From an uncultured Clostridium sp. (GTDB taxonomy: Bacteria > Bacillota > Clostridia > Lachnospirales > Lachnospiraceae), in contig CAKSBP010000009.1 in assembly GCA_934438135.1 (NCBI GenBank), positions 22,122 through 86,121 on the forward strand: DNA of 64,000 nt. The letters are read 5' to 3'. The translations under genes were made by a program, and so were the position numbers. Below, in pieces: positions 51,949-60,906 of the stretch. Under the pieces are notes generated by a model, which saw only the letters and a list, made by a program, of their open reading frames with translations, searched no databases and was not told where the DNA came from. How positions within the stretch are numbered: the stretch's first letter is position 1; each line of letters opens with the position of its first letter.

Positions 51949-53310
51949 ATGGCTAAAATAAGAATAAAACCACGTATCCGAATTACTCCACAAGGTTTGA
52001 TAATTTTTCAGATGATATTCTGTATGTTCTCCAGATTATTAACTTCCATGTCACCGTCGCTGGATAAACTGACATATATGACGCATTTGATTGCAGTTAT
52101 GCTGCTTTGGTTTTTGTGCCGTTCTAAGTATACTCATGAAAAAACGAGGTATATCCGAGTGGAAAAAATTCTGATATTGATTACGGTAATTGGAGCACTG
52201 GCAGGATTTACAATCGTACCAATTGCTACTTATGACGTAATGACAAGCGTATCCATATCGGTATATGTAAAAGGGTGTATTAATTATTTCAGATTTTACA
52301 TCTTTTATCTGGCATGTATTACTTTTTTAAATGTAGAGCATGTCAAGAAGATGGTACATATTATCTGGGTTGTATTTATTATGAATATTTTTATCTGTTT
52401 GTATGAATTTTTTGTACTAGGATGCAAAATGGATTTCTTAGGTGGCTCTTTTGGATATATATACGGTGGAAATTCGGGACTGAATATTCTGCTTTGTGTA
52501 GTTACTCCTATAATTGTCTGTGATTACATTCAGAAAAAAATAAGTCAAAAAAAGCTGGCATTTTTTGTGGCGGTTCTTTTATTGATTGCTGCAGCAGGAG
52601 AACTGAAAATTTTCTTTATTGAATTTATAGTAATGACAGCTTTTTGTATGATTATGCTGAAACCAAATGCAAATACAGTGAAACTGATTCTTATTAGTAT
52701 TGCTTTTCTGATTCTGATGGTTAATTTGTTGGATATGCTGTTTCCAGGATCGATGGAAACGCTTTTAAATCCGGAAGATACCACTTCTTATTTAACAAAT
52801 GGATATGTTACTGGAAGCCTTGGACGTTTTTCTATGTTTGGCCAGCTGGAAAAATTGTTTTATGGTAAATACCCACTGACGAAGTATTTTGGATTTGGAC
52901 TTGGTATGTTTGATGCTACTTCATCTGCACCGCTTGCAATCCATTATAGTTATCTTCAGGTAGGATGGTTTGGAAATGCCACTATTCTATTAAATAGTGG
53001 ATATGTAGGATTGATTTCTCTGTATGTATTTCTTATTTGTACACTGGTGCGTGGTTTCGCTGCCTTTTTAAGGGATAAAACAAATACTGTATTGGTTATG
53101 TCCATTTCTATGACTGGAATTGCCATTATATGTATGTGGTACAATGCAACGATGTCTTCAGCATCAACAGGATATTTGATGTATTTTCTATTTGCAATTC
53201 CGGCAATTTATACGAGAGAAAGAAAAACAGGAAAGGAGAAGATAAATGATTCAGACCAAGGAACAGTTAAAGGAATGTCTGGAGATGGAAAAGAAGCTCT
53301 ACAGGCGTGA
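51949..53310 (+). CDS. O-antigen/exopolysaccharide polymerase (Wzy-like)
   Basis: A polytopic membrane protein of 453 residues with about 10-12 hydrophobic helices and a larger extracellular loop (about residues 265-330; contains TSYLTNGYVTGSLGRF). The layout and location beside a flippase gene indicate the repeat-unit polymerase. Sequence conservation in Wzy proteins is low, so the call rests on topology and context. Its 3' end overlaps the acetyltransferase gene by 65 bases in another frame. Confidence 0.82.
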   Translation: MAKIRIKPRIRITPQGLIIFQMIFCMFSRLLTSMSPSLDKLTYMTHLIAVMLLWFLCRSKYTHEKTRYIRVEKILILITVIGALAGFTIVPIATYDVMTSVSISVYVKGCINYFRFYIFYLACITFLNVEHVKKMVHIIWVVFIMNIFICLYEFFVLGCKMDFLGGSFGYIYGGNSGLNILLCVVTPIIVCDYIQKKISQKKLAFFVAVLLLIAAAGELKIFFIEFIVMTAFCMIMLKPNANTVKLILISIAFLILMVNLLDMLFPGSMETLLNPEDTTSYLTNGYVTGSLGRFSMFGQLEKLFYGKYPLTKYFGFGLGMFDATSSAPLAIHYSYLQVGWFGNATILLNSGYVGLISLYVFLICTLVRGFAAFLRDKTNTVLVMSISMTGIAIICMWYNATMSSASTGYLMYFLFAIPAIYTRERKTGKEKINDSDQGTVKGMSGDGKEALQA

Positions 53311-53812
53311 AGGAACCAAAGGGATGATAAGGAATCATCTGGTTCAGGAACATGGGATTCTGATTGCAAAATATGTCCGCCTTCTAAGGAAGTGTTCGTA
53401 CTATGGAAATCATAAAAAAGGACTTATCAGCAGATGCATTCTTCTTTTTTATGAAAGACGGAGAAATAAACTGGGAAACCGGCTTGGTTTCTATATCGGC
53501 GAACATGTCTTTGAAAAAGGACTTATGATTTATCATCATGGCTGTATTATTGTAAATGGAAGTGCAAGGGTAGGGGAAAACTGTCAGCTTCACGGAAGCA
53601 ACTGCATTGGAAATGATGGGAAAACAGGGGATGCTCCTGTAATCGGCAATAATGTAGATATTGGTTTTGGTGCATCTGTCATCGGAAAAGTGATTCTGGC
53701 AGACGATATAAAAGTAGCAGCAGGGGCAGTTGTAGTAAAATCATGTATGGTACCAGGAACCACTTTAGCAGGTGTGCCAGCGGTACCAGTAAAAAGTCAT
53801 AAAGAAAAATAA
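53246..53812 (+). CDS. Serine acetyltransferase-like (left-handed beta-helix) acyltransferase
   Basis: A 188-residue acyltransferase with the hexapeptide repeat fold: VFEKGLMIYHHGCIIVNGSARVGENC (in parts), NCIGNDGKTGDAPVIGNNVDIGFGASVIG and VAAGAVVV. The His in YHHG is placed like the catalytic His of CysE/WcaB. Here it most likely O-acetylates a sugar of the repeat unit; cysteine synthesis is less likely because no cysK is near. The start overlaps the polymerase end, with AAAGGAGA before the ATG. Confidence 0.88.
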   Translation: MIQTKEQLKECLEMEKKLYRREGTKGMIRNHLVQEHGILIAKYVRLLRKCSYYGNHKKGLISRCILLFYERRRNKLGNRLGFYIGEHVFEKGLMIYHHGCIIVNGSARVGENCQLHGSNCIGNDGKTGDAPVIGNNVDIGFGASVIGKVILADDIKVAAGAVVVKSCMVPGTTLAGVPAVPVKSHKEK

Positions 53813-53841
53813 ATGGAACTACGAAAGAAAGGAATGGTGGT

Positions 53842-55296
53842 ATGAAACAAAAATCGCTGGTTAAAAATGCACTCTTTAACCTGGCATATAAAATATTGAA
53901 TGTTTTGTTTCCGTTGATTACAACAACATATGTATCTCATGTGTTGATGGCGGATGGTGTAGGAAAAGTCTCCTATGCAAATAATATTGTATCTTATTTC
54001 GTGCTGGTAGCAGCACTTGGTATTCCATCTTATGGGGTACGTGAAATTGCTAAGGTCTCGCAGAAAAGGGAAGAGTGCAGCAAAGTATTTTCGGAATTGT
54101 TTATTATTAATTTCTGCTCTACGCTGATTTGTACCATTGCCTACTTTGTCATGATAAATTCAGCCTCAGGTTTTAAACGATGTTATGAGCTGTATATTAT
54201 ATTTGGGGTGTATCTGTTCTTCCAGATATTTAACGTAGACTGGTTTTATCAGGGGAAAGAAGAGTACGTATATATTTCTGTGCGAAGTATTATTGTAAAA
54301 ATGATTTCCGTCGCCTGTCTCTTCCTTTTTGTAAAAGAAAAAGAAGACTTTGATAAGTATGCGATTATTAACTGTATGGGTATCTGTGGAAACTATTTCT
54401 GGAATATCATACATATAAGAAAATATGCCAGTCTCACATTTAAAGGACTGAATTTTAAAAGACATTTCCGCTCCATTCTGGCATTGGTTGTCTGTGCATT
54501 TGCAAATGAACTATATGCCAAAGTAGATATTACGATGCTTGGTGTTATGACAAATGATAGTGTCGTTGGATATGTCAATAACAGCCATCGAATTATTACC
54601 ATGGTACTGACGATTACGACAGCAATTTCATTGGTTTTCCTGCCACGGCTTAGTTATTACTATAAAAATGAGAGAGAAAATTTCAATAACCTGTTAAATT
54701 ATGCAGGGCGTTTGATTATTTTCATATCGGTTCCGTGTTGGCTGGGCACAGTTCTGATAGCACCCAGACTGGTTCCGCTGATGTTTGGTTCCACCTTTAT
54801 GCCAGCAATTGTAACAACACAGATTTTATCAGGATTGATTCTGGTGCGTGGAATCGGTGATATTTTCTGTTATCAGGTTATTATTTCTTCGGGAAATGAG
54901 AGTAAACTGGTTATGCCGTATTGTATTGGCGCACTGCTTAATATTATTCTGAATTATATGACTATCCCGGCATTTTCACAAAATGGTGCCTCTGTTTCGA
55001 CGGTTATCAGCGAATTTGCAATTAACTGTATGCTGTTTTATTATTCAAGCAAATATGTAAAATTTGAATTAGATAAAAAATTCATGCTGTCTGTTTTTGC
55101 AAGTGCGGCTGCATTAGCAGTAGGCGTATTTTTAGTACAGCTTCTGCCGGTAAATATTTTACTGATGATATTATTGGAAATGGCAGCAGGTGCATTTGGA
55201 TTTATAGTTGTTGCTTATGTTACAAAAAATGCGATTCTTATGGATATTATAGATAAGGTTCTTTCTAAGTTAAAGAGAAGAACCCAGGAGGCATAG
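53842..55296 (+). CDS. Polysaccharide flippase (Wzx-like, MOP superfamily)
   Basis: A 484-residue protein with about 12-14 membrane helices that should carry the lipid-linked repeat unit across the membrane. Motifs typical of Firmicutes Wzx are the N-terminal LVKNALFNLAYKILNVLFPL (in part), YVSHVLMADGVGKVSYANNIV and WFYQGKEEY. It is followed by the VanZ-like gene. AAAGGAATGG precedes the start. Confidence 0.93.
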   Translation: MKQKSLVKNALFNLAYKILNVLFPLITTTYVSHVLMADGVGKVSYANNIVSYFVLVAALGIPSYGVREIAKVSQKREECSKVFSELFIINFCSTLICTIAYFVMINSASGFKRCYELYIIFGVYLFFQIFNVDWFYQGKEEYVYISVRSIIVKMISVACLFLFVKEKEDFDKYAIINCMGICGNYFWNIIHIRKYASLTFKGLNFKRHFRSILALVVCAFANELYAKVDITMLGVMTNDSVVGYVNNSHRIITMVLTITTAISLVFLPRLSYYYKNERENFNNLLNYAGRLIIFISVPCWLGTVLIAPRLVPLMFGSTFMPAIVTTQILSGLILVRGIGDIFCYQVIISSGNESKLVMPYCIGALLNIILNYMTIPAFSQNGASVSTVISEFAINCMLFYYSSKYVKFELDKKFMLSVFASAAALAVGVFLVQLLPVNILLMILLEMAAGAFGFIVVAYVTKNAILMDIIDKVLSKLKRRTQEA

Positions 55297-55300
55297 AATT

Positions 55301-55891
55301 ATGGAAACGATACTTCATGATGTTCTGGGATGTGTGTACAGCTATGCGGTACAGGCATTTATATTTACTATACTGTTAAGTTTTACGGTATTATTTTTTG
55401 AACAGAATGGAAGAAAAAATGCACTTCGCATCTGGCATGATAAATGGAAGGAATCCAATCTATTTGGGCGAAGGCTTTTGTTCTATTTTTACGTATATAT
55501 TGTTTTGGCAAGGACATTATTTAATCGGACAATGCTATGGGACAGCCTGGATGATGTGCTGGGAGGCTGGTGGCTGGAACGGAATCCAGCCACCGGAAAT
55601 ATGGTCTTTGAGGCACCGGAAAATATACTTTTATTTATTCCACTGATGTTTCTGCTTTTTTTATCGTTTCCGAAGACTGTCTGGAATACCAGCAAAAAGA
55701 AGTTAATTGGAAAATCGATAATCATTAGTTTTCTGGTATCTTTTTTTATTGAATCAAACCAGCTGGTTTTTCGAATTGGGACATTTCAGATTTCCGATTT
55801 AGTTTATAATACTCTTGGCGGAGTGTTAGGATGTCTGTTCTATTTCTTTGTCAGGAATATGAAGCATACATATGAAAAGAGAAAGCGGTAA
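55301..55891 (+). CDS. VanZ-family membrane protein
   Basis: A 196-residue protein with about five hydrophobic helices and the VanZ signature: FEAPENILLFIPLMFLL, SFFIESNQLVFRIGTFQISDLVYNTLGGVLG (in part). VanZ gives low-level teicoplanin resistance in the vanA operon by an unknown mechanism; chromosomal VanZ proteins in polysaccharide loci are not shown to do so. It is the last gene before a strong terminator, 4 bases after the flippase. Confidence 0.92.
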   Translation: METILHDVLGCVYSYAVQAFIFTILLSFTVLFFEQNGRKNALRIWHDKWKESNLFGRRLLFYFYVYIVLARTLFNRTMLWDSLDDVLGGWWLERNPATGNMVFEAPENILLFIPLMFLLFLSFPKTVWNTSKKKLIGKSIIISFLVSFFIESNQLVFRIGTFQISDLVYNTLGGVLGCLFYFFVRNMKHTYEKRKR

Positions 55892-55898
55892 TAAAAAG

Positions 55899-55947
55899 AA
55901 ATCCCTGTCTGTATAGTAGGAGAAGAATACAGACAGGGATTTTTTTG
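55899..55947 (+). terminator. Strong terminator ending the polysaccharide locus
   Basis: ATCCCTGTCTGTAT (55901-55914) pairs perfectly with ATACAGACAGGGAT (55927-55940), 12-base loop, then seven T. It isolates the next operon from capsule transcription. Confidence 0.95.
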
Positions 55948-55987
55948 TTGAAATGTAAAATTAAATACCACAATGGATAAAATACAT

Positions 55988-55996
55988 GATAAAATA
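55988..55996 (+). promoter_or_regulatory. Extended -10 promoter of the ACP/ATP-grasp operon
   Basis: TGATAAAAT fits the TGn extended -10 form. No -35 box at correct spacing is evident. It lies 81 bases upstream of the carrier protein start, just after the previous terminator. Confidence 0.4.
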
Positions 55997-56076
55997 AAGG
56001 AAGAGTAGGGTTCTACTCATGACAGCAGGAAATGACAGATAAGAACGAAAAATATGCAAAATATGGAGGACGAAAA

Positions 56077-56325
56077 ATGATTGAGAAAATTAAGAGCAGC
56101 ATTGCATCTGTTTTAGAGGAAGATGCGGAGAAAAAAGAATTAACAGAAGATATGGATTTTATCAATGATATTGGGTTGGATTCCCTGCAGCTTATTAATG
56201 TTATATTGGATTTGGAGGAACAGTGTGATGTGAGCATTGATTTTGATGAATTTGATTTTGATGAAATACATACAATTAGGCTGCTGGCAGATTATCTGGA
56301 GGAATTGATAAAACATGAATCCTAA
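56077..56325 (+). CDS. Acyl carrier protein (discrete, BtrI-like role)
   Basis: An 82-residue carrier protein. It has the four-helix ACP pattern with the phosphopantetheine serine at Ser36 in GLDSLQ, and acidic helices II-III (DLEEQCDVSIDFDEFDFDEI). It is not the housekeeping fatty-acid ACP: the motif is GLDSLQLINVIL rather than GADSLDTVELVM, and it is adjacent to a ligase rather than fab genes. The frame is open from 56032, but GGAGGA before 56077 and normal ACP length select that start. It overlaps the ATP-grasp gene by 11 bases, showing the two are co-translated. I expect it to carry an amino acid or short acyl group. Confidence 0.9.
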   Translation: MIEKIKSSIASVLEEDAEKKELTEDMDFINDIGLDSLQLINVILDLEEQCDVSIDFDEFDFDEIHTIRLLADYLEELIKHES

Positions 56326-57628
56326 AAAATATAACGTGTTTGCAGCGAAGTTTAATTCGGAACAGTTCTGGGACAGTAGATTAAGCGTAAAGCTTCCCGC
56401 CGTTCGTAACAAAAGACTTGAAAATATTGTACATACTATGGATGAACTGATGTTTGCATTCTGTAAGGGAGAAGAAGATATGGTGTTAACTACTCTTCCG
56501 ATGAATCAGGATCATTTAGAATATCTTCATTCCATTGGTTTTTCTTTTCAAAACAAATCATTTTATAAAAATATAGAAAAAAATGAGTCAGGGGAATATG
56601 AGTATGATGCAGCACAGGCATCGGGATTATCTTTTCAGAAAGGAGGTATCCTGTCTACATATGCAGTGATTCCAGAATATAATGAGTTTGCTGAAAAGAT
56701 GCATTTGGAATATATGCATCCCGATAAAAAAGCTGTTTCCGATGTAAATTCCAAATTATATTCTACCATAGCAGCAAAAGAACTTGGTTTTAGTAAATAT
56801 GCGGTGATTGTAAGAAGTGAAGAAGAATTCCTTGAAAATAGTAAAAAAATATTACAGACAACGGGAAGCGTTCTGGTTAAAGAGGAGTATGGTGTGTCTG
56901 GCAAGGGAAATCTTCGGATTCAGGATGAAAAGGGATGGAACAGCATTGCCAAGAATATTTCCATGCAGTGTAAGAAGGGAAAGGAAGTTCGTCTGATTCT
57001 AGAACCTGCATTTCAGGTGAAACAGGACTTTTCGGTACAATATCGAATTGAGCAGGATTTTGGAAAAGCAGAATTTCTTTCGATTCAGCAGATTTGGAAT
57101 AAAGACCGTGCTTACAATGGTTCTATTAATGCTGAAAAGGACCTGCTGGAATTTCTAGAGAAGGAGCAGTATTTTGCACTTATGGAGAAACTTTGCGGCA
57201 GGCTTTATCAGGATGGTTATTTTGGAGATGTCTGTGTGGACAGTATGATTCTTGATGATAATACACTGGTGCCTATTGTAGAAATTAATGCAAGAAAATC
57301 TATGAGTCTTATTAAGAAAAGTCTGGAGAAGAAAATAAATGCATCAGAAACCTGTCTGTTTTATGTAGATACGATTGTACATCCAGAATTGGAATTCTCG
57401 GATGTGTTGACGCGGTTGAGTGCTTCTGGGTTTTTGTACACGAAGGAAAAAGGATGTGGCATAATTGTGCTGACCGCTCAGACACTTTTGGTAAATACTT
57501 ACTTAGGAAGCGGCAAAACCCAGAAGGGAAGAATTTATTTTCTTGGTGTTGGAGAAAAAGAAGAACTGTTATCTTGGATGGAGCAGATAAAAGGAATCTG
57601 TGATGCTTTTTCTGAGAAAATGCAATAG
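56315..57628 (+). CDS. ATP-grasp ligase (BtrJ/PGM1-like)
   Basis: A 437-residue ATP-grasp protein. After an N-terminal pre-ATP-grasp region, the nucleotide-binding part shows KEEYGVSGKG at residues 189-198 and the metal site EINAR at 323-327. The C-terminal 80 residues (SASGFLYTKEKGCGIIVL on) look like the PGM1 C-terminal domain of pheganomycin ligase. Close functional relatives are BtrJ-type enzymes that activate a carboxylate as acyl-phosphate and load it on an ACP or amine. The overlap with the carrier protein gene strongly suggests the carrier is its acceptor. The amino acid substrate is unknown. Confidence 0.8.
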   Translation: MNPKKYNVFAAKFNSEQFWDSRLSVKLPAVRNKRLENIVHTMDELMFAFCKGEEDMVLTTLPMNQDHLEYLHSIGFSFQNKSFYKNIEKNESGEYEYDAAQASGLSFQKGGILSTYAVIPEYNEFAEKMHLEYMHPDKKAVSDVNSKLYSTIAAKELGFSKYAVIVRSEEEFLENSKKILQTTGSVLVKEEYGVSGKGNLRIQDEKGWNSIAKNISMQCKKGKEVRLILEPAFQVKQDFSVQYRIEQDFGKAEFLSIQQIWNKDRAYNGSINAEKDLLEFLEKEQYFALMEKLCGRLYQDGYFGDVCVDSMILDDNTLVPIVEINARKSMSLIKKSLEKKINASETCLFYVDTIVHPELEFSDVLTRLSASGFLYTKEKGCGIIVLTAQTLLVNTYLGSGKTQKGRIYFLGVGEKEELLSWMEQIKGICDAFSEKMQ

Positions 57629-57645
57629 AAAAGAGGAGCTGTTGT

Positions 57646-58719
57646 ATGAAGATTGTATTGTTAACATCGGCAATGGGACTTGGAACCTATGTTCCGGCAC
57701 TTCATCTGTATGAGTATTTAAAATCCAGAGGACATAAGGTATCCATGGAAGTATTTGAACGATATTTTTCAGATGATACAATGGAAAAATATCTGAAAAA
57801 TAAACAGGAATATCATAAAAGCTTTAAAGTGGCAAAACTAGGACATAAATTGGCAGAGAAAAGACTAGGCACAGTATTGGATGAAGAAACGGAAAAGAAG
57901 ATTCTGGAATCCTGGAAGCAGTCAGGAGTAGAACGCTTTATTCTGCTATCTGGAAATTGGGTTTCTACCGTGAAAAAATATGGCTCATATTATGAAGAGA
58001 AGATAAAGGCAGCAGTGGTTCATATGGATGTAGCTGCACCTCCATCCTGGAAACATTTTGATAATTCAGATCAGTTCTTTCAGGAAATTTTACCGTTCGA
58101 CGCAGCTGGCGTTCATTACCTTTTTGAAACGCCATTTACCCAAAAGACAGATGAAAAAACAGGAAGCAGTGCCTGTTTCTTTTTCCATGGAGGTGGCTGG
58201 GGAATGGGAAATTACCATGCTAAGAAAATGGAACTGGAAAAAGATACAGACAGCACTTTTATTGAACTCGTATATAATGAAACAGAAATGGAAGAAGACA
58301 TAAGAACAAACTATTATCTGATGGATCAGAATTGGAAGCCTTGGCTGCCACAAGAGTCTGGAGCATTTTCTTTTCCGGTTATGCTGGATGGAAAATCTGG
58401 AGTGAAATTAGATAATCAGAATATGCGGGGACTTTATGAAATCTATGCGGATTGTAATGCCATTATCAGTAAGCCCGGTGGAGGAACCATATTGGATTCT
58501 ATGATTACAGGGACACCAATTGTATTTTTAGAGCCGGTTGCCTCTCATGAGAAGAAAAACCAGGAAGCCTGGGAAGCTCTTGGAATGGGCATTTCCTTCG
58601 AGAAATGGAAGGAGACAGGATATTCTTTGAATACATTGCAGAAAATCCGACAGAATATACAGGAAAACTGTGCCGGGAAGAAAGGCCTTGGTGCGCATTT
58701 GGAAGAGGTATTGAAATAG
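57646..58719 (+). CDS. GT-B glycosyltransferase, MurG/UGT-like
   Basis: A 357-residue GT-B protein. The N-terminal SAMGLGTYVPALHLYEYLKSRGHKV is the acceptor loop of UDP-glycosyltransferases, and the C-terminal donor site has SKPGGGTILDSMITGTPIVFLE (PGGGT at residues 277-281), the MurG/UGT pattern rather than GT4. The middle contains FFFHGGGWGMGN, a glycine-rich stretch. A nucleotide-sugar dependent transferase to a small acceptor is likely. It lies 17 bases after the ATP-grasp gene, in the same operon. Confidence 0.83.
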   Translation: MKIVLLTSAMGLGTYVPALHLYEYLKSRGHKVSMEVFERYFSDDTMEKYLKNKQEYHKSFKVAKLGHKLAEKRLGTVLDEETEKKILESWKQSGVERFILLSGNWVSTVKKYGSYYEEKIKAAVVHMDVAAPPSWKHFDNSDQFFQEILPFDAAGVHYLFETPFTQKTDEKTGSSACFFFHGGGWGMGNYHAKKMELEKDTDSTFIELVYNETEMEEDIRTNYYLMDQNWKPWLPQESGAFSFPVMLDGKSGVKLDNQNMRGLYEIYADCNAIISKPGGGTILDSMITGTPIVFLEPVASHEKKNQEAWEALGMGISFEKWKETGYSLNTLQKIRQNIQENCAGKKGLGAHLEEVLK

Positions 58720-58729
58720 GGGGGTACAT

Positions 58730-59902
58730 ATGAAGCAGCCAAAAACATTGAAAAAATTATCAAAAGGGGAAGCTGTGATTCTTGCAAAGACGGCAAAGAA
58801 TATGTCTATTGTGTCTAAAGGAATGCGGGAGAATCCGGAATTTTCAACGGAACTTCCTTATATATTAGGATTTAAGCTGACGAATCGGTGTAATCTTAGG
58901 TGCAAAACCTGTTATGAATGGAATGAGCAGGGATATCATCATAACATGACTGACGAAATGAAGAATCAAGAACTGGATATTGAACTGTTTGATAAGGTTA
59001 TGAGAGAAACAAGTAGTGTAAAATCCAATGTGTATCTTTGGGGTGGCGAACCATTGTTCTATCATGATTTTACTAAACTTTCTTATATTATGGAGCGGGA
59101 AAACAGAATTTCCGCCATGTGTACTAATGGAATTCTAATTGAGCCTCATTTGGATGATATCCTGCGGTTTGATCATAACTTAGAACTTTTAATTGCAGTG
59201 GATGGATTTGAAGAAGAAAATGACGATATCCGTGGAAAAGGAAATTTTCAAAAAGTAACATCCAATATAAAATCTTTGATGGAATTACGGAGAAAGGGAG
59301 AATTTGAAGGAAAAGTTTCGATTCATTGTGTCCTCAGCGGCAATATGGTAGGGAAAATGTATGAATTTCTAGAGTATATGGAAGAACTAGGTGTAGATTC
59401 TGTGATTGTATGCTATCCATGGTATATTTCCGAAAAAACGTCAGAACGTATGGATGATTATTATAAGGAGCATTATGGAATCTGTAAAAATTCCGTATCC
59501 AGCTGGCATGCATTTAAGTTTAAATTTCCAGAAGAACAGTATGAAACCTTATTTGAGACGAAAAAAAAGATTTACAGCCGTGTGTGGAAGAACCAGGTGA
59601 AGTTTCAGCCGAATCTGGAAGAAGAACAGGTAGTTCCATTTCTGTCAGACTGCTGTGTAGAAGAGAATAATTACTGCTGTTATTCGGTGGCAGACCGTAT
59701 GGAAATCCTTCCGGATGGAATGGTTACAACATGTAAGCATTTTCCGGAGTTTGTTGTGGGAGATTTGAAAAAACAGTCGGTTGCAGAAATCTGGAAGAGT
59801 GAGAAATACAACAAGGTCAGAAAACAGATTCAGACAGGAAATATGCCGGTGTGTACCAAGTGTAATAATCTATATTTGCATGGAAGAAAGCTGGAAAAGT
59901 AG
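58730..59902 (+). CDS. Radical SAM / SPASM enzyme
   Basis: A 390-residue radical SAM protein. The [4Fe-4S] ligands are Cys54-x3-Cys58-x2-Cys61 in RCNLRCKTC; the SAM-contacting GGEP is at 105-108. The C-terminal region (from about 310) holds a SPASM-like cysteine set: DCCVEENNYCC, TTCKHFPEF, and CTKC near 380. SPASM enzymes modify peptides, proteins or small sugars/amino acids by C-H activation. No precursor peptide gene is visible beside it, so the substrate may be the carrier-bound amino acid or the glycosylated product. The start is ten bases after the previous stop. Confidence 0.9.
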   Translation: MKQPKTLKKLSKGEAVILAKTAKNMSIVSKGMRENPEFSTELPYILGFKLTNRCNLRCKTCYEWNEQGYHHNMTDEMKNQELDIELFDKVMRETSSVKSNVYLWGGEPLFYHDFTKLSYIMERENRISAMCTNGILIEPHLDDILRFDHNLELLIAVDGFEEENDDIRGKGNFQKVTSNIKSLMELRRKGEFEGKVSIHCVLSGNMVGKMYEFLEYMEELGVDSVIVCYPWYISEKTSERMDDYYKEHYGICKNSVSSWHAFKFKFPEEQYETLFETKKKIYSRVWKNQVKFQPNLEEEQVVPFLSDCCVEENNYCCYSVADRMEILPDGMVTTCKHFPEFVVGDLKKQSVAEIWKSEKYNKVRKQIQTGNMPVCTKCNNLYLHGRKLEK

Positions 59903-59919
59903 AAATAAGGAGCAGAAAT

Positions 59920-60906
59920 ATGTCAGTAATTAAGGTAGATGAGTTATCAAAACAATTTCAATATACCAAAAAAGAAGTGGGAATGAAGAATTCCCTGAAA
60001 AAGCTGTTTCACCCAGAAAAACAGGTGAAAGATGCAGTAAAACACCTTTCTTTTGAAGTAGAACAGGGAGAAATTGTGGGATTTTTAGGGCCAAATGGTG
60101 CTGGTAAAACGACCACATTGAAAATGTTATCGGGAATTATGTATCCTTCTGCCGGAAGTGCTTCTGTCCTTGGATTTACCCCATGGGAGCGGAAAAACGA
60201 GTTTAAGCGGCAGATTTCCATTGTGCTGGGGCAGAAAAACCAGCTTTGGTGGGATCTTCCTGCAAATGAATCGTTATATTTGAATAAATGTATTTACAAA
60301 ATTGGGGACAAGGAATATGAAAGCATTTTGGATGAACTTTGTACGCTTTTAGATGTAAAAGAACTGCTAAAGGTTCAGGTTCGTGAACTTTCTTTGGGAG
60401 AGCGTATGAAAATGGAACTGATTGCAGCTCTGTTACATCACCCAAAAGTACTGTTTTTGGATGAACCAACCATAGGCTTGGATATTATTGCCCAAAAGAA
60501 AATCCGTGAGTTTTTAAAGGAGTATAATAAACGTCAGAAAACGACAATTCTTCTGACGAGCCATTATATGGATGATATCGAAGATTTGTGCCAGCGAACG
60601 GTAGTAATCAATCATGGAATTCTTGTTTACGATGGTAGTATTTCAGAAATTAATGAGAAATTAAACAACCGAAAAATTTTATCCTTTCAGTTTCAAAAGC
60701 CAGTAGAACGTGTACATTTTGAATCCCTTGGAACGATAAAAAAATGTGGAGAATATGAAATTATGCTGGAAGTAGGGCGTGAGGAAATGCAGAAGGTGGC
60801 GGCATTTGTTCTGGAAAATTATCCGGTTCAGGATTTTAATGCAGTTGATATTCCATTAGAAGAGAATATTGCAAAAATCTATCAGATGGAGGAAATGTGC
60901 TTATGA
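59920..60906 (+). CDS. ABC transporter ATP-binding protein (exporter)
   Basis: A 328-residue ABC ATPase of the drug/antibiotic exporter (DrrA/NatA-like) type. Walker A is GPNGAGKTT at 57-65, the signature is LSLGER at 157-162, and Walker B is VLFLDEP at 177-183. The N-terminal insert (about 12-40) is typical of ATPases paired with ABC-2 DUF990 permeases. The C-terminal domain (about 235-328) is a helper region. Its stop overlaps the start of the first permease by four bases. It should power export of the operon's product. Confidence 0.93.
   Translation: MSVIKVDELSKQFQYTKKEVGMKNSLKKLFHPEKQVKDAVKHLSFEVEQGEIVGFLGPNGAGKTTTLKMLSGIMYPSAGSASVLGFTPWERKNEFKRQISIVLGQKNQLWWDLPANESLYLNKCIYKIGDKEYESILDELCTLLDVKELLKVQVRELSLGERMKMELIAALLHHPKVLFLDEPTIGLDIIAQKKIREFLKEYNKRQKTTILLTSHYMDDIEDLCQRTVVINHGILVYDGSISEINEKLNNRKILSFQFQKPVERVHFESLGTIKKCGEYEIMLEVGREEMQKVAAFVLENYPVQDFNAVDIPLEENIAKIYQMEEMCL

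Noticed and set aside
55301..55891. VanZ as a sign of a glycopeptide resistance cluster
   Set aside because: No vanHAX or vanRS genes are near; the protein sits at the end of a polysaccharide locus, where VanZ-family proteins occur without resistance.
55948..56076. RiPP precursor peptide ahead of the radical SAM operon
   Set aside because: The only frame here is the in-frame upstream extension of the carrier protein; no leader/core pattern is present.
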